64,000 bases of DNA from Rhodobacterales bacterium (GCA_026400355.1 JAPLPE010000024.1:58037-122036), one strand, 5' to 3'; shown: positions 8,647 through 19,049, counted from the first letter of the stretch. Numbers and translations are program-made. The notes: generated by a model not told the origin, from the letters alone.

Positions 8647-10013
8647 TAGGTCAGGAGCGTTGTCAGCACATCGTCAAATGCCGCGATCAGGCGGTCGATC
8701 TGCCGTTTTCGCGTCACGGGGCTGACGATCATCATATTGTGGAAAGGCGCGATCAGGCAGCCCCGGTTCAGCAGGGCAAGGTTCATCGCCGCCTCGACCT
8801 CAGGCTTGTGCGCGGCAGCGGCTTCGGTCCCGTTCTTCAGCGGGCCGGGGGCGCAGATGAATTCAACCCTGGCACCCACACGGACGACATGCCAGGGCAC
8901 GCGGTGACGGTCGATCACAGCGGCCAGCCCTTCGGCAAGGCGGGCCGCCCCCGCGTTCATGCGCACAAAGGCCTCTGGGGTCGAGACTTCGGACAGGGTC
9001 GCCACAAGGCAGGCAAACTGCATCGGATTGCCCGAAAGCGTGGTACCCATGCCGGAGAATCCCGGTTCGCGGGTAGCGTTATGGGCGTCATAGCGTTCGG
9101 CGACCGCCTGCCGCATGCCCCAAACGGCGGTGGGAATGCCGCCCGCCACGCATTTGCCGACGACGAACATGTCAGGGTTCAGTCCGTGCACGCGGGTATA
9201 GCCGCCATACCCGCTGGACTGTGTATGGGTCTCATCGATTATGAGCAGGCTATCGTGATGGCGGGCCAGCGCCTCAAGCCCGGCCAGGAAACCGTCCTCG
9301 GGCAGGACCATACAGGAATTGGTCATCACGGGCTCGGTCAGGATCGCGGCCACATCGCCCTTCGCAAGCGCCTTGTCCACGGCGGTCAGATCGTTGAACT
9401 CGACCACCACCGCGCCTTTGCGCAGGTCGTGCAACTGCCCGACAAGGCCGGGGCGATGGGCTGTCTTGCCGTCTTTGAGCGTGACAAAGGCGTCGTCCAC
9501 CGTGCCGTGATAGCAGCCATTGAACACAAGGATCTTGGGCCGCCCCGTAATGGCGCGGGCCACTCGGATCCCATAGCGATTTGCGTCGGTCGCAGTCGTG
9601 GCGATCTGCCACCTGAAAGCACCAAAGGTCTCCGTCAAGAGCTCGCCCGCCTTGAGAGCTTCCTTGGAAGGCAGCATGTACGTCAGGCCACGTTCCGACT
9701 GACGCCGGATCGCCTTGGCCACCGGAGCCGGGGAATGGCCGAACATCGATCCCGTGTCGCCAAGACAGAAATCGTCGTACCGTGTCCCTTCGACATCGGT
9801 CAGGGTCGCGGCTTCGGCCTTGTCGACGACAAGCGGAAACGGCAGCGGCCAGTCCTTCATCCAGTGCATCGGCACCCGGTCAAGCCAGTGCCCCGCGCTC
9901 ACGTTCAGCGCTGCCCGTGCCTTGGGATGGGCCGCCACATAGCGGCGCTGTTCGCGCAGCATGACGGCATCAAGCCTCTCGCGGTCAATCCCGGCGATCG
10001 TCTGGCTTGTCAT
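8646..10013 (-). CDS. Class III PLP-dependent aminotransferase
   Basis: A 455-residue fold-type I aminotransferase. The PLP-pocket aspartate is in LLIIDETHTQSSG and the Schiff-base lysine is in FVVGKCVAGGIPTAVWG. The GCYHGTVDD segment is also typical of class III enzymes acting on omega-amino groups, and GSMFGHSP is the N-terminal PLP-phosphate region. It would move an amino group from an amine or omega-amino acid to a keto acid in the cytosol. It is first in a two-gene operon with the glutamine-synthetase-like ligase, whose start overlaps its stop, so both probably act on the same amine. The exact substrate is not evident. Confidence 0.87.
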   Translation of the reverse strand: MTSQTIAGIDRERLDAVMLREQRRYVAAHPKARAALNVSAGHWLDRVPMHWMKDWPLPFPLVVDKAEAATLTDVEGTRYDDFCLGDTGSMFGHSPAPVAKAIRRQSERGLTYMLPSKEALKAGELLTETFGAFRWQIATTATDANRYGIRVARAITGRPKILVFNGCYHGTVDDAFVTLKDGKTAHRPGLVGQLHDLRKGAVVVEFNDLTAVDKALAKGDVAAILTEPVMTNSCMVLPEDGFLAGLEALARHHDSLLIIDETHTQSSGYGGYTRVHGLNPDMFVVGKCVAGGIPTAVWGMRQAVAERYDAHNATREPGFSGMGTTLSGNPMQFACLVATLSEVSTPEAFVRMNAGAARLAEGLAAVIDRHRVPWHVVRVGARVEFICAPGPLKNGTEAAAAHKPEVEAAMNLALLNRGCLIAPFHNMMIVSPVTRKRQIDRLIAAFDDVLTTLLT

Positions 10014-10085
10014 GCTGGCCCCTTCATGCCTTCCCGTCTGTCACGCGTGCTGTATCGCAAATCGCGGGACAGAAGGCAAAGGCCG

Positions 10086-11120
10086 TCAGCCGCCCCGGAC
10101 CGTGTCGATCATCAGCTGCACATTGGCAGGGTCTGCGCCGGGGGTGATCCCGTGACCCAGATTGAAGATATGCGGACCCTTGGAAAACGCCTCCACCACC
10201 CGGCGCGCCTCGTTGATCAGGGGCTGCCCGCCCGTGACCATATGCGAACTGGCAAGGTTCCCCTGCACGCAGCCGTCCTTCTGCACATGCTCTGCTGCCC
10301 AGGCCGCATCGACGCCATCGTCAAGCGCCACGCAATCCGCCCCGGTCGCCGCATGGACGCCCGCAAACCGTTCGGCCGCGCCGCGTGGGAACGCGATGAC
10401 GGGCAGGCCGGGATGGCGCGCCTTCAGCGACGCCGTGATCTTGCGGGCGGGTTCAAGAGCGTAGGTCGCAAAGTCATCGCCTTGCAACGTGCCGGCCCAA
10501 CTGTCGAAAATCTTGACAACCTCGGCCCCGGCCAGCACCTGCATCGACAGGTATTCGACCGTTGCGTCGACCAGACGGTCGATGATCCCGTCAAACACCG
10601 CCCGGTTCTCGGCCTTGAGCCTGTGTGCCGGCCCCTGATCCGACGTGCCATGACCCGCGATCATGTAACTCGCCACCGTCCAAGGCGCCCCCGCGAACCC
10701 GATCAGCGTCGTCTCGGCCGGAAGTTCACGGGACAGGATGCGGACGGTCTCATAGACCGGCGCCAGTTTTTCATGGATCGCGTCGGCGTGCTTGAGTTTC
10801 GCCAGACCGTCCATCGTGGTGACGGTCGACATCTGCGGCCCCTCGCCGGTCTCGAACCAAAGATCGAGGCCCAAGGCCTGTGGCAGAAGCAGGATGTCGG
10901 CAAAGAGGATCGCCGCGTCAAAACCATAACGCCGGATCGGCTGCAACGTGACCTCGGCCGCCAGATCCGAGTTGTAGCAGAGCGAGAGGAAATCGCCCGC
11001 CTGCGCCCGCGTGGCGCGGTATTCAGGCAGGTAACGCCCCGCCTGCCGCATCATCCAGATCGGCGGGGTGGGCAGGGTTTCGCCCGCGAGGGCACGAAGG
11101 ATGGTCTTGGTGGGCGCCAT
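10086..11120 (-). CDS. hemE: Uroporphyrinogen decarboxylase
   Basis: A 344-residue enzyme that removes four acetate carboxyl groups from uroporphyrinogen III to give coproporphyrinogen III in haem and chlorophyll synthesis. The invariant N-terminal signature [15 protein letters not shown] (about 21-35) supplies the substrate-binding arginines, and [12 protein letters not shown] holds the catalytic aspartate. The start at 11120 (MAPTK) has AAGGAC upstream; a longer open frame beyond it has no family similarity. It is divergent from hemC with a shared 94-base control region, as is common in Rhodobacterales. Confidence 0.97.
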   Translation of the reverse strand: MAPTKTILRALAGETLPTPPIWMMRQAGRYLPEYRATRAQAGDFLSLCYNSDLAAEVTLQPIRRYGFDAAILFADILLLPQALGLDLWFETGEGPQMSTVTTMDGLAKLKHADAIHEKLAPVYETVRILSRELPAETTLIGFAGAPWTVASYMIAGHGTSDQGPAHRLKAENRAVFDGIIDRLVDATVEYLSMQVLAGAEVVKIFDSWAGTLQGDDFATYALEPARKITASLKARHPGLPVIAFPRGAAERFAGVHAATGADCVALDDGVDAAWAAEHVQKDGCVQGNLASSHMVTGGQPLINEARRVVEAFSKGPHIFNLGHGITPGADPANVQLMIDTVRGG

Positions 11121-11178
11121 GTCTTGTCCTTTTTCGATGTCCCTTGCGTCCCAACTGCGCGACCTGTTGTCAAGGCAG

Positions 11179-11207
11179 TTGTCAGGTTTGATTGACACAT
11201 CTAACAC
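11179..11207 (+). promoter_or_regulatory. Predicted hemC promoter giving a leaderless transcript
   Basis: TTGTCA (11179-11184) and TAACAC (11202-11207) are separated by 17 bases, which places the predicted transcription start at about 11214-11215, the first base of the hemC ATG. No Shine-Dalgarno sequence precedes that ATG, which agrees with a leaderless mRNA. This is prediction from consensus only. Confidence 0.4.
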
Positions 11208-11214
11208 TACGCGC

Positions 11215-12156
11215 ATGACATTGAATCTCCCCTCCCCCGCCAATCCGCTGAAAATCGGCACCCGTGGATCGCCCCTCGCGCTCGCGCAGGCGCATGAAAC
11301 GCGGGGTCGTCTGGCCCGCGCCTTCGACCTGCCCGAAGAGGCCTTTGCCATCGTCGTCATCAAGGTGACGGGCGATGCCGTGCAGGATCGTCCGCTCAAG
11401 GAAATCGGTGGCAAAGGCCTCTTCACCCGCGAAATCGAGGAGGCGCTCTTGGATGGGTCCATCGACATCGCTGTCCATTCGATGAAGGACATGCCGGTTG
11501 ATCAGCCCGCCGGTCTGCTCCTTGATACCTACCTGCCACGAGAAGATGTGCGCGATGCCTTCGTCTCGCTTTCGCCGGGCGGTCTGGCCGATCTGGCCAC
11601 GGGCTCGGTCGTCGGCACATCCAGCCTGCGGCGGCGGTCCCAACTCCTGCACCGGCGGCCCGACCTGCAGATCGTAGAGTTCCGGGGCAACGTCCAGACC
11701 CGCCTCCGCAAGCTTTCTGAAGGGGTCGCGCACGCGACATTCCTCGCGATGGCCGGGCTGAACCGCCTGGACATGACCGACGTTCCACGCGTCCCCATCC
11801 CGACTGACGACATGCTCCCCGCGGTGGCCCAGGGCGCCATCGGGATCGAACGGCGCGCGGATGACAGCCGCGTCGCTGCGATGCTCGAAGTGATCCATCA
11901 CGGGCCGACCGGTCTCCGCCTCGCGGCAGAGCGCGCGTTCCTTGCGGCCCTCGACGGCTCCTGCCAGACCCCTATCGGCGGTCTCGCCGAACTCGACGGC
12001 AGCACCCTCCGCCTGCGGGGCGAGATCCTGCGGACGGACGGCTCCGAAGTGCTGGTCGACGACGCCACCGCTGCGGTGTCCGACGGCCCCGAACTCGGCC
12101 GCGTCATGGCGCGTGGACTGCTGCAAAGGGCGGGGCCTGCATTCTTCGGCGGATGA
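11215..12156 (+). CDS. hemC: Porphobilinogen deaminase (hydroxymethylbilane synthase)
   Basis: A 313-residue cytosolic enzyme that joins four porphobilinogen units into hydroxymethylbilane. The N-terminal [12 protein letters not shown] (14-25), the catalytic aspartate segment [12 protein letters not shown] (83-94) and the SSLRRRSQ loop are all present. Cys250 in [10 protein letters not shown] is the site of the dipyrromethane cofactor. The start at 11215 (MTLNLPSP) fits the family length; an upstream in-frame extension overlaps hemE and shows no similarity. It is divergent from hemE, so both haem genes are controlled from the same short gap. It converges with the MFS gene downstream. Confidence 0.97.
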   Translation: MTLNLPSPANPLKIGTRGSPLALAQAHETRGRLARAFDLPEEAFAIVVIKVTGDAVQDRPLKEIGGKGLFTREIEEALLDGSIDIAVHSMKDMPVDQPAGLLLDTYLPREDVRDAFVSLSPGGLADLATGSVVGTSSLRRRSQLLHRRPDLQIVEFRGNVQTRLRKLSEGVAHATFLAMAGLNRLDMTDVPRVPIPTDDMLPAVAQGAIGIERRADDSRVAAMLEVIHHGPTGLRLAAERAFLAALDGSCQTPIGGLAELDGSTLRLRGEILRTDGSEVLVDDATAAVSDGPELGRVMARGLLQRAGPAFFGG

Positions 12157-12242
12157 TCGGCGTAGGGGGCGCCCAAGCGCACCTCCCACCAGATCCGACG
12201 CAAGGTGCGAAAAATGCGCACCCTACACCAGTACATCAAACC

Positions 12243-13463
12243 CTAGGCCTTCACCGGCGCCGCCAGGATCGGTCGTGTCCGGTCCAGCCAAATCACCGTG
12301 CTGACGGCAGCCACCGTCGTGATCGCCCCAAGGATCGCCACAAGCCCATAACCGCTCGCCCATGCGCCAAACGCAAAGATCACGGCGCAAAGCCCGTCCG
12401 AGGACAGGCGCTGCAATGCCACCAGCGACGCCCCTGCACCCGGACGGCTGCCCAGCAGGTCCTGCAGATAGGCAAGCGCCGGCAGATAGATCATCGCTCC
12501 GCCGAACCCGACCAGCAGCGTCAGGCTCCAAAGCCACGCTGTTCCCACCAGAACCGGCAACAGGACAAGAAAAGCCGCATAGGTCAACGTCCCGGCGGCA
12601 ATCAGCTTGAGACGTCCGACCGAGGCGACCAGAGGGCCGATAAGAAGCATCCCCAGCACCTCGAACCCGACAAAGATGCCAAAGAATAGGCCCAGATCAT
12701 CAGCCCCGCGCCCAGCCTGAGCAAAACAGAGTCCGAGGATCACACCCGCGATGGCACCGCCTGCATGGATTGCGCCGATGAGCATCACGCGGGTCATTAC
12801 AGGCTTTGCCATCATCTCGCCAAGCGACGTACGAAAGCCCAGACCCGAGTGCTGCTCGACCCAGGTCGTCTGACTGTCAGGCGGCCAGCCCCAGGCTATC
12901 AGCGCCAGCATTGCCACACCGATCAGGGCGATCACCGGATAGATCGCGATCAGCGGCACCCCGGCCTGCAGGATGATCCCCCAGATCGGCAACACCGCTA
13001 TCCACGGCAGGCCCATCATCGCCCGCAGGATGGAGAACACCCCGTCCCGGTCCTTTTGCGGCAAAGGCGCACTGATCAGGCGGGTGACGGCAAAGATCTG
13101 GCCAAACATCGTGCCACCGACCGGGATGAGCAGCACGGTCGCAATGACAAAGGAAACGGGCGAATCGATGAAGAACACCAGAAGCCCGCCCATCACCAGC
13201 GACACTGCGGCCAGTTGCGCCATGCGGCGGCGGCTCGGCCTCTGGTCAGTGACGATGCCGATCCCGATCGACGCCCCGATCGACACGAAAAGCCCCACCA
13301 TCAGGACGACCGCATAGGCCGTGTTCGACAGACCGAATACCTGGATCGCCACCAGTGACTGATAAGGCCCGACCGAAGCAACCCACGTCCCAAACAACAG
13401 CGTCATGAAGAATATCATGCGCAGCGTCGGGTTGGACCGGATGATGCCGATATGGCGTTGCAT
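12243..13463 (-). CDS. MFS transporter (sugar-efflux-like)
   Basis: A 406-residue polytopic membrane protein with about 12 hydrophobic segments in two sets of six, separated by a central hydrophilic loop near residues 195-215. The loop between helices 2 and 3 is basic (TDQRPSRRRMAQ), as in the major facilitator superfamily. The overall pattern, including GGTMFGQIFAVTR, is closest to sugar-efflux (SetA-like) transporters, but substrate specificity cannot be read from the sequence. It stands alone, convergent with hemC. A GGTGCG/CGCACC stem-loop (about 12203-12221) in the 86-base gap may end both transcripts. Confidence 0.82.
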   Translation of the reverse strand: MQRHIGIIRSNPTLRMIFFMTLLFGTWVASVGPYQSLVAIQVFGLSNTAYAVVLMVGLFVSIGASIGIGIVTDQRPSRRRMAQLAAVSLVMGGLLVFFIDSPVSFVIATVLLIPVGGTMFGQIFAVTRLISAPLPQKDRDGVFSILRAMMGLPWIAVLPIWGIILQAGVPLIAIYPVIALIGVAMLALIAWGWPPDSQTTWVEQHSGLGFRTSLGEMMAKPVMTRVMLIGAIHAGGAIAGVILGLCFAQAGRGADDLGLFFGIFVGFEVLGMLLIGPLVASVGRLKLIAAGTLTYAAFLVLLPVLVGTAWLWSLTLLVGFGGAMIYLPALAYLQDLLGSRPGAGASLVALQRLSSDGLCAVIFAFGAWASGYGLVAILGAITTVAAVSTVIWLDRTRPILAAPVKA

Positions 13464-13561
13464 TGCCTGTTTTCTTTCTTGAACCCAGTGTAGCCTGCCG
13501 GCCAGCCGGTGCCATCTGACTTTGTGCTGATTTCCTGCAGTAAAACTCTGAAGAATCGCGA

Positions 13562-14977
13562 TCAGTCCCGCTTGGGAAAGACCTTGCCCGGATTGAGGAT
13601 GCCTTTGGGGTCCAGCGCCGCCTTGATCGTCCGCATGACGTCCAACGCGACCGGGTCCTTGCGGCGGGCCATCGACGGGAGTTTCGACTGGCCGATCCCG
13701 TGTTCTGCGGAAAAACTGCCGCGCAGTTCCATCACCACATCCTCGACCTTCTCCCGGATCGCATCGAGAAGGGTCGGGTCATCGCGCGTGGGATAGACGT
13801 TGTAATGGATGTTTCCGTCGCCCAGATGCGCCACCGACATGTCGATAAAGCCGGGGTCCATCACCGCCAGTTCAGCGGTGACCCGGTCAAAGAAAGTGGT
13901 GACCTTGTCCAGCGGCACGCAGATGTCGGTATCCACAAAGGGCCGCTTCAGGAAAGTGAACTGCGCCGACGCCTCGCGCCGCGTCCACATCTCGGCCCGC
14001 TGGGCGTCTGACCGGGCGAGGACGGCGTCAAGCAGAAGGCCCTCCTCCATCATCGCCGCCAGCGTCTCTTCCAACAGTTCGACAACCGGGATCGTGCCGT
14101 CTGGGTTTGGTGTTGCGTCGCGTGGGGCCGTGACGCCAACCTCGATCATGATGTTCACGTCGTAGATCTGGTCGAACGGCGACCGCGCCCCTGCGATATG
14201 GTGCAGGTGGCCTTCGATATAGCTGCGGGGCATGAATTCGAACGCCTCTACCGATCCGCCTGTCGCGTCCTGCACCCGGTTCAGGAGCGTCAGGGCATCA
14301 GCAAGCGTGGGCAGTGCTACCATCGCCGTCGCATAGGCGCGGGGCTTCGGTTTCAGCTTCAGGACAGCAGCGGTGATGATGCCCAGCGTGCCTTCGGCCC
14401 CGATGATCAGGTGGCGCAGGTTCAGGCCCGCGTTGTCCTTGTGCAGTTCCGACATGAGATCCATGACCCGGCCATCTGCCAGAACGACCTCGATCCCCAT
14501 GCAAAGGTCGCGCGTATTGCCATAGCGCAGAACATTCGACCCGCCCGCATTGGTCGACAGGACACCGCCGATCATGGCCGATCCGCGTGCGCCAAAGGTC
14601 AGCGGAAAGATCAGGTCATGCTCCGCCGCCGCCGCATGCAACGTGGACAGCACGACGCCCGCTTCGACAATCGCCACGCGGCCGCCAGGGCGGATGACGC
14701 GGATGCGGTTCATCCGGTCGACCGACAGGATCAGTTCCCCGTTGGCCTGTCCGCCGCCGACAAGGCCCGTAATCCCCCCCATCGGCACGACGGGCGTCCC
14801 CGTCTCATGCGCCAGCGCCATGACCCGCGCCACCTCGGCCGTCGATCCCGGCCGGACGACAGCCAGGGGGGCCGAAGGGTAATTCCCCGTCCAGTCCCGC
14901 GTCCAGCGGTCCATGTCCGCCCCGCACATCAGATTGGCTGGCCCGACGATCCGGGCGATCCTGTCCAACAGGTCCAT
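13562..14977 (-). CDS. FAD-linked oxidase (GlcD / D-2-hydroxyacid dehydrogenase type)
   Basis: A 471-residue flavoprotein of the VAO/PCMH family that oxidises D-2-hydroxyacids (glycolate, D-lactate, D-2-hydroxyglutarate). The FAD-binding half has VVPMGGITGLVGGG (about 62-75) and STNAGGSNVLRYGNTRD (about 137-153). The C-terminal half has the metal-site histidines in MSVAHLGDGNIHYNVYP and the SAEHGIGQSK signature. The start has AGAGGT upstream. It is monocistronic and divergent from mgtA. D-lactate and D-2-hydroxyglutarate dehydrogenases share all these motifs, so the substrate is left open. Confidence 0.88.
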   Translation of the reverse strand: MDLLDRIARIVGPANLMCGADMDRWTRDWTGNYPSAPLAVVRPGSTAEVARVMALAHETGTPVVPMGGITGLVGGGQANGELILSVDRMNRIRVIRPGGRVAIVEAGVVLSTLHAAAAEHDLIFPLTFGARGSAMIGGVLSTNAGGSNVLRYGNTRDLCMGIEVVLADGRVMDLMSELHKDNAGLNLRHLIIGAEGTLGIITAAVLKLKPKPRAYATAMVALPTLADALTLLNRVQDATGGSVEAFEFMPRSYIEGHLHHIAGARSPFDQIYDVNIMIEVGVTAPRDATPNPDGTIPVVELLEETLAAMMEEGLLLDAVLARSDAQRAEMWTRREASAQFTFLKRPFVDTDICVPLDKVTTFFDRVTAELAVMDPGFIDMSVAHLGDGNIHYNVYPTRDDPTLLDAIREKVEDVVMELRGSFSAEHGIGQSKLPSMARRKDPVALDVMRTIKAALDPKGILNPGKVFPKRD

Positions 14978-15154
14978 ATGTACCTCTGCGTGAAACCGGT
15001 CGCCGTCCCGGCAGACCAGTGCCCCCTACATCGCCCATTTGCGGGCCAGGGGAAAGACCCGGTCCTCAGGATTCCCCGCCAGCGTCACGCGGTGTCATGC
15101 AAAAGGACGAATGCTCTTGCGCGATGATCTGCAACAAATCCGGAAAGTCACAGG

Positions 15155-17809
15155 ATGAAGCAGATTTCCGGCAACAGTCGTGCTAGCGCAAAAGATCAGA
15201 GACCGGGCCGAATCCGGAACGGTCGAGACAGGAGCGAAGCATTGGATCTTGCCAGGACTCCGGAAGAGACCGCAACTGCTTTCTGGAGTCTCGATCTCCC
15301 TGCCCTGGCGGATCAGTTGAAATCCGGACCGGAGGGTCTGACAGCGAGGGAGGCCGCCGATCGTCTTGTCACACTGGGCCCCAACACGGTCGAGGACCGG
15401 AACCAGACCGGCCCTTTCCGCATTCTGTTGCGGCAGTTCGAAAGCCCGCTTGTCCTGATCCTTGTTTTCGCCGCCGTGGTTTCGCTGTCCCTCCAGCAGT
15501 GGATCGATGCGGCCATCGTTCTGGTGATCGTGCTCGGCAGCGCCTTGCTGAGTTTCTCGCAGGAGTATCGCGCCTCGACCGCCGTGGCGGCGTTGCGCCA
15601 GAAGATCGCACTGACGTGTCGGGTTCTGCGCGGCGGCGTCGAAGAGGAGGTACAGATCAGTCAGATCGTCCCCGGCGATGTCGTGATCCTGTCTGCAGGC
15701 AACCTGATCCCGGCGGACGGTCTGATCATGACAGCGGCGGATTTCCTCGTCAGTCAAGCCGCGATGACCGGCGAAACCTTTCCGGTCGAAAAGCGACCGG
15801 GAATCGTCCCTGCGGATTCATCACTGGCAGCCCGGACCAATGCGGTCTTCCTGGGTGCCTCTGTCCAAAGCGGGACGGCCCGCGTTCTCGTCGCACAGAC
15901 CGGGCGGCAAACCGCGTTCGGCGCCATTGCCGCCCGATTGCACGCCCGCCCGCCCGAAACCGAATTCGGGCGCGGGGTGCATCAGTTTGGCGTGCTTCTG
16001 GTCCGTGTAATGATCGTGATTGTCGTCTTCGTGCTCGTGGTCAACCTGACGCTCGGGCGGCCCGTCACGGACTCACTGCTTTTCGCCGTGGCTCTTGCCG
16101 TTGGGATTTCGCCCGAACTCCTGCCTGCAATCATCTCGGTCACGCTGTCGGCCGGCGCCCGCGCCATGAGCAAGCGTGGCGTCATCGTACGGCGTCTTGA
16201 TGCCATCGAGAATCTGGGCAGCATGGATGTCCTGTGTACCGACAAGACCGGCACACTGACACAAGGTGTCATGACGCTCGACGGGGCTGTCGACGCCGAA
16301 GACCGTGCGGCGGCAGAGGTCCTGGAACTTGGGTTCCTGAACGGCGCTTTTCAGAACGGGATCACCAATCCGCTGGACACCGCACTTGTCGCCGCAGGTC
16401 AGAAGGCGGGGCTGGTAACCGCGGGCCATGTCAAGATTGACGAAATTCCCTATGATTTCGTCCGCCGGAGGCTGACCATCGTCACAGCGCCTGCCGATTC
16501 GCCCGGACAGCACCTGATCCTGACAAAAGGGGCGTTTTCCAATGTCCTCGAAACCTGCACCGCCTTGGTCCGGGACGGCGTTGAGGTGCCGCTCGACAAA
16601 GCCGGAAGGGCAGCCCTGACCAATGTCTTCGAAGCGAAAGGGCGTCTCGGATTACGTGTTCTGGCCGTGGCCTCGGCGCGGTTGCTCGCGAGGCCCGAAT
16701 ATGACCGTGAAGACGAAAAAGGTCTGACCTTCCGTGGTTTTCTGCTGTTTGCTGACCCGCCCAAGGTCGACGCCCGTCAGACGCTGGCGGACCTCTCCCG
16801 GCTGGGCATTGCGGTCAAGATCATCAGCGGTGACAACCGCTATGTGACCGCCCATGTCGCCCAGAGCGTGGGCATGGACCCGACCTCGATCTTGACAGGT
16901 GACGATCTTAACCGGCTGGGCGACGATGCGCTATGGCACCTTGCCCCGAAGACGACCCTGTTTGCAGAAATCGACCCACAGCAGAAGGAACGGATCGTCC
17001 GCGCGCTGCAGCGGATGGGGCATGCCGTGGGCTATCTTGGCGATGGCATCAACGACGCACCGGCCCTGCACGCCGCAGACGTTGGAATCTCGGTGGACAG
17101 GGCCGTCGATGTCGCGCGGGAAAGTGCTGACATCATCCTGATGAATCATGATCTGGGCGTTCTGCGGAACGGCGTCGAAGATGGCCGCAAGACATTCGTC
17201 AACACTTTGAAATACATCAATATCACAACAAGCGCCAATTTCGGCAACATGGTCAGCATGGCCCTGGTCGCACCATTCCTGCCGTTCCTGCCCCTGTTGG
17301 CCAAGCAGATCCTTTTGAACAACTTTCTGTCGGATCTCCCCTCGATTGCCATTTCAAGTGACAACGTCGATCCCGAGCGTGTGACCACGCCGCAACGTTG
17401 GAACATCGCCGACATCCGGCGGTTCATGCTAGTGTTCGGGCTTCTGAGCTCGGTCTTTGACCTCGTCACCTTCGCAGCGCTCTACAAGGTCTTTCATGCG
17501 GGTGAAGCGCCGTTCCAGACCGCATGGTTCATCATTTCTCTCCTGACGGAGCTTTTCGTTGTGCTGATCCTGCGCACAAGGCGTCCGGTAACCCGCAGCA
17601 TGCCGGGCCGGCTTCTGTTGTGGTCCACAGTCGCGGTTGGACTGGCCACGTTCGCCGTTCCCTTCCTCGGACCCGTCAGCCGGATCTTTGGCTTTGTCCC
17701 CCTTTCAGCAACAGAAATGGCGACGGTCATCGCCATTCTCGCGGGCTACGTGCTGGCCAACGAGTTTGCCAAAAGATGGTTCTTTGGTGCCGGTCGGACG
17801 TCAGGTTAG
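15155..17809 (+). CDS. mgtA: Mg2+-importing P-type ATPase
   Basis: An 884-residue type IIIB P-type ATPase that drives Mg2+ uptake across the inner membrane. In order: a hydrophilic N-terminus, first membrane pair near 95-135, the actuator motif MTGETFPVEK, the ion-site helix with VALAVGISPELLPAI, phosphorylation motif DKTGTLT (about residue 363), hinge GDGINDAPAL, and six C-terminal membrane helices. The GISPELLP and C-terminal LLNNFLSDLPSIAI segments are typical of MgtA/MgtB rather than Ca2+ pumps. No PhoPQ box or Mg2+-sensing leader was recognised in the 177 bases upstream. A GGTCTGG/CCAGACC hairpin (17863-17879) lies downstream. Confidence 0.93.
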   Translation: MKQISGNSRASAKDQRPGRIRNGRDRSEALDLARTPEETATAFWSLDLPALADQLKSGPEGLTAREAADRLVTLGPNTVEDRNQTGPFRILLRQFESPLVLILVFAAVVSLSLQQWIDAAIVLVIVLGSALLSFSQEYRASTAVAALRQKIALTCRVLRGGVEEEVQISQIVPGDVVILSAGNLIPADGLIMTAADFLVSQAAMTGETFPVEKRPGIVPADSSLAARTNAVFLGASVQSGTARVLVAQTGRQTAFGAIAARLHARPPETEFGRGVHQFGVLLVRVMIVIVVFVLVVNLTLGRPVTDSLLFAVALAVGISPELLPAIISVTLSAGARAMSKRGVIVRRLDAIENLGSMDVLCTDKTGTLTQGVMTLDGAVDAEDRAAAEVLELGFLNGAFQNGITNPLDTALVAAGQKAGLVTAGHVKIDEIPYDFVRRRLTIVTAPADSPGQHLILTKGAFSNVLETCTALVRDGVEVPLDKAGRAALTNVFEAKGRLGLRVLAVASARLLARPEYDREDEKGLTFRGFLLFADPPKVDARQTLADLSRLGIAVKIISGDNRYVTAHVAQSVGMDPTSILTGDDLNRLGDDALWHLAPKTTLFAEIDPQQKERIVRALQRMGHAVGYLGDGINDAPALHAADVGISVDRAVDVARESADIILMNHDLGVLRNGVEDGRKTFVNTLKYINITTSANFGNMVSMALVAPFLPFLPLLAKQILLNNFLSDLPSIAISSDNVDPERVTTPQRWNIADIRRFMLVFGLLSSVFDLVTFAALYKVFHAGEAPFQTAWFIISLLTELFVVLILRTRRPVTRSMPGRLLLWSTVAVGLATFAVPFLGPVSRIFGFVPLSATEMATVIAILAGYVLANEFAKRWFFGAGRTSG

Positions 17810-18069
17810 GCCCCTGGGGTTGATGGGGCGGGTTCGGCGGCATCAGAAAGACGCGTCCCGATGGTCTGGCGGCCAGACCGCGCCCCCGACACTGCGACAA
17901 GCCCGATACAATCCAAACGGATGGGCCTCCTTCATGAAAGACAGTTCCCACGACCGTCTTCTCCCAAGCCTTCCTCACGTCCGGCATGACCCCGCACGCA
18001 AACGCCCATCTTGACCCCCCGTCCGCGCAATGCAAACCGCAGCAGATCAGCGTTTCCGGAGGAGAACCC

Positions 18070-18862
18070 ATGCCCGCCTATCGTTCCCGCACCACCACCC
18101 ACGGCCGCAACATGGCAGGTGCGCGCAGATTGTGGCGTGCGACAGGGATGAAGGACGGCGATTTCGGCAAGCCGATCAACGCCATCGTCAGTCGCCTTCT
18201 CCACCCAGAACCGCTGGAAGGAACTCGACCTTGACCGCCAGAAAGGCGTGATCCGTCCGGTGAAACATGCCTTCACCAGGGAAGGCGGGCTTGCTGTCCT
18301 CAAGGGCAACATCGCGCCCGATGGCTGCATCGTGAAGACGGCAGGCGTGGACGAAAGCATCTTTGTCTTTTCTGGCCCCGCGCGCGTGTTCGAATCCCAG
18401 AATGCGGCGGTCGAGGCGATCCTGTCCAACAAGATCAGGGAAGGCGACGTTCTGGTCATCCGCTACGAAGGCCAAAGGGCGGGCCGGGGATGCAGGAAAT
18501 GCTCTACCCGACCTCTCACCTGAAATCCAAGGGTCTGGGTAAAACCTGCGCCCTGATCACCGATGGCCGCTTCTCGGGCGGCACCTCGGGTCTGTCGATC
18601 GGCCATGTCTCGCCCGAAGCGGCGTCTGGCGGCGCCATTGATCTCGTCAACGAAGGCGAAGGGATCGAAATCAGCATTCCCGAACGGTCGATCACACTGG
18701 TCGTCCCCGAGGCCGAACTGGCCGTCCGCAGCGCCGCGCAGGATGCCGTCGGCTGGAAACCCGCAAAGCCCCGCGCCCGCAGGGTAAGCGTCGCTGCGGG
18801 CCTATGCCCTGTTCGCTACCTCGGCAGCGACCGGAGCCGCGTGGAAACTGCCCGAAGCGTAA
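18070..18862 (+). pseudogene. ilvD: Internally deleted dihydroxy-acid dehydratase
   Basis: The start is perfect for IlvD: GGAGGAG precedes an ATG and the frame reads [20 protein letters not shown], continuing to GKPINAIV. It then jumps, in another frame, to the C-terminal third of IlvD ([39 protein letters not shown]). A further frame change leads to MQEMLYPTS and [21 protein letters not shown], and a last shift gives the usual [11 protein letters not shown] end with a TAA at 18860. Roughly 300 central residues, including the iron-sulfur cysteines, are missing. At least three frame changes rule out function, so valine and isoleucine synthesis needs an intact copy elsewhere. Confidence 0.9.
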
Positions 18863-19049
18863 GCCACAGCAAGCCAATCGAAACGCCTGGTGGCAACGCC
18901 GAAGATTCCGCTTTGCATTCGGCACGGATTGCAACAAACGACGCGCCACATCCTGTCGCCTAGGGACCGTGCGGCAACGAACATTGTTCTGAAGAGCGTC
19001 AAAAAGCCTGGCCCCGACGGATCGGCCCCACGAGAGACGACAGTTGCTC

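Noticed and set aside
8538..11195. A very long open frame (885 codons) on the plus strand
   Set aside because: It lies antisense across the aminotransferase and hemE, which have clear family motifs. Its translation is low-complexity (Arg, His, Gly-rich) and has no start signal. It results from codon bias in GC-rich DNA.
15095..15757. A 220-codon minus-strand frame over the start of mgtA
   Set aside because: No ribosome binding site and no recognisable family; the opposite strand encodes a clear P-type ATPase.
18386..18402. GTTCGAATCCCAG resembling a tRNA T-loop
   Set aside because: It codes for the conserved FESQ segment of the ilvD remnant, and no matching acceptor or anticodon arms surround it.
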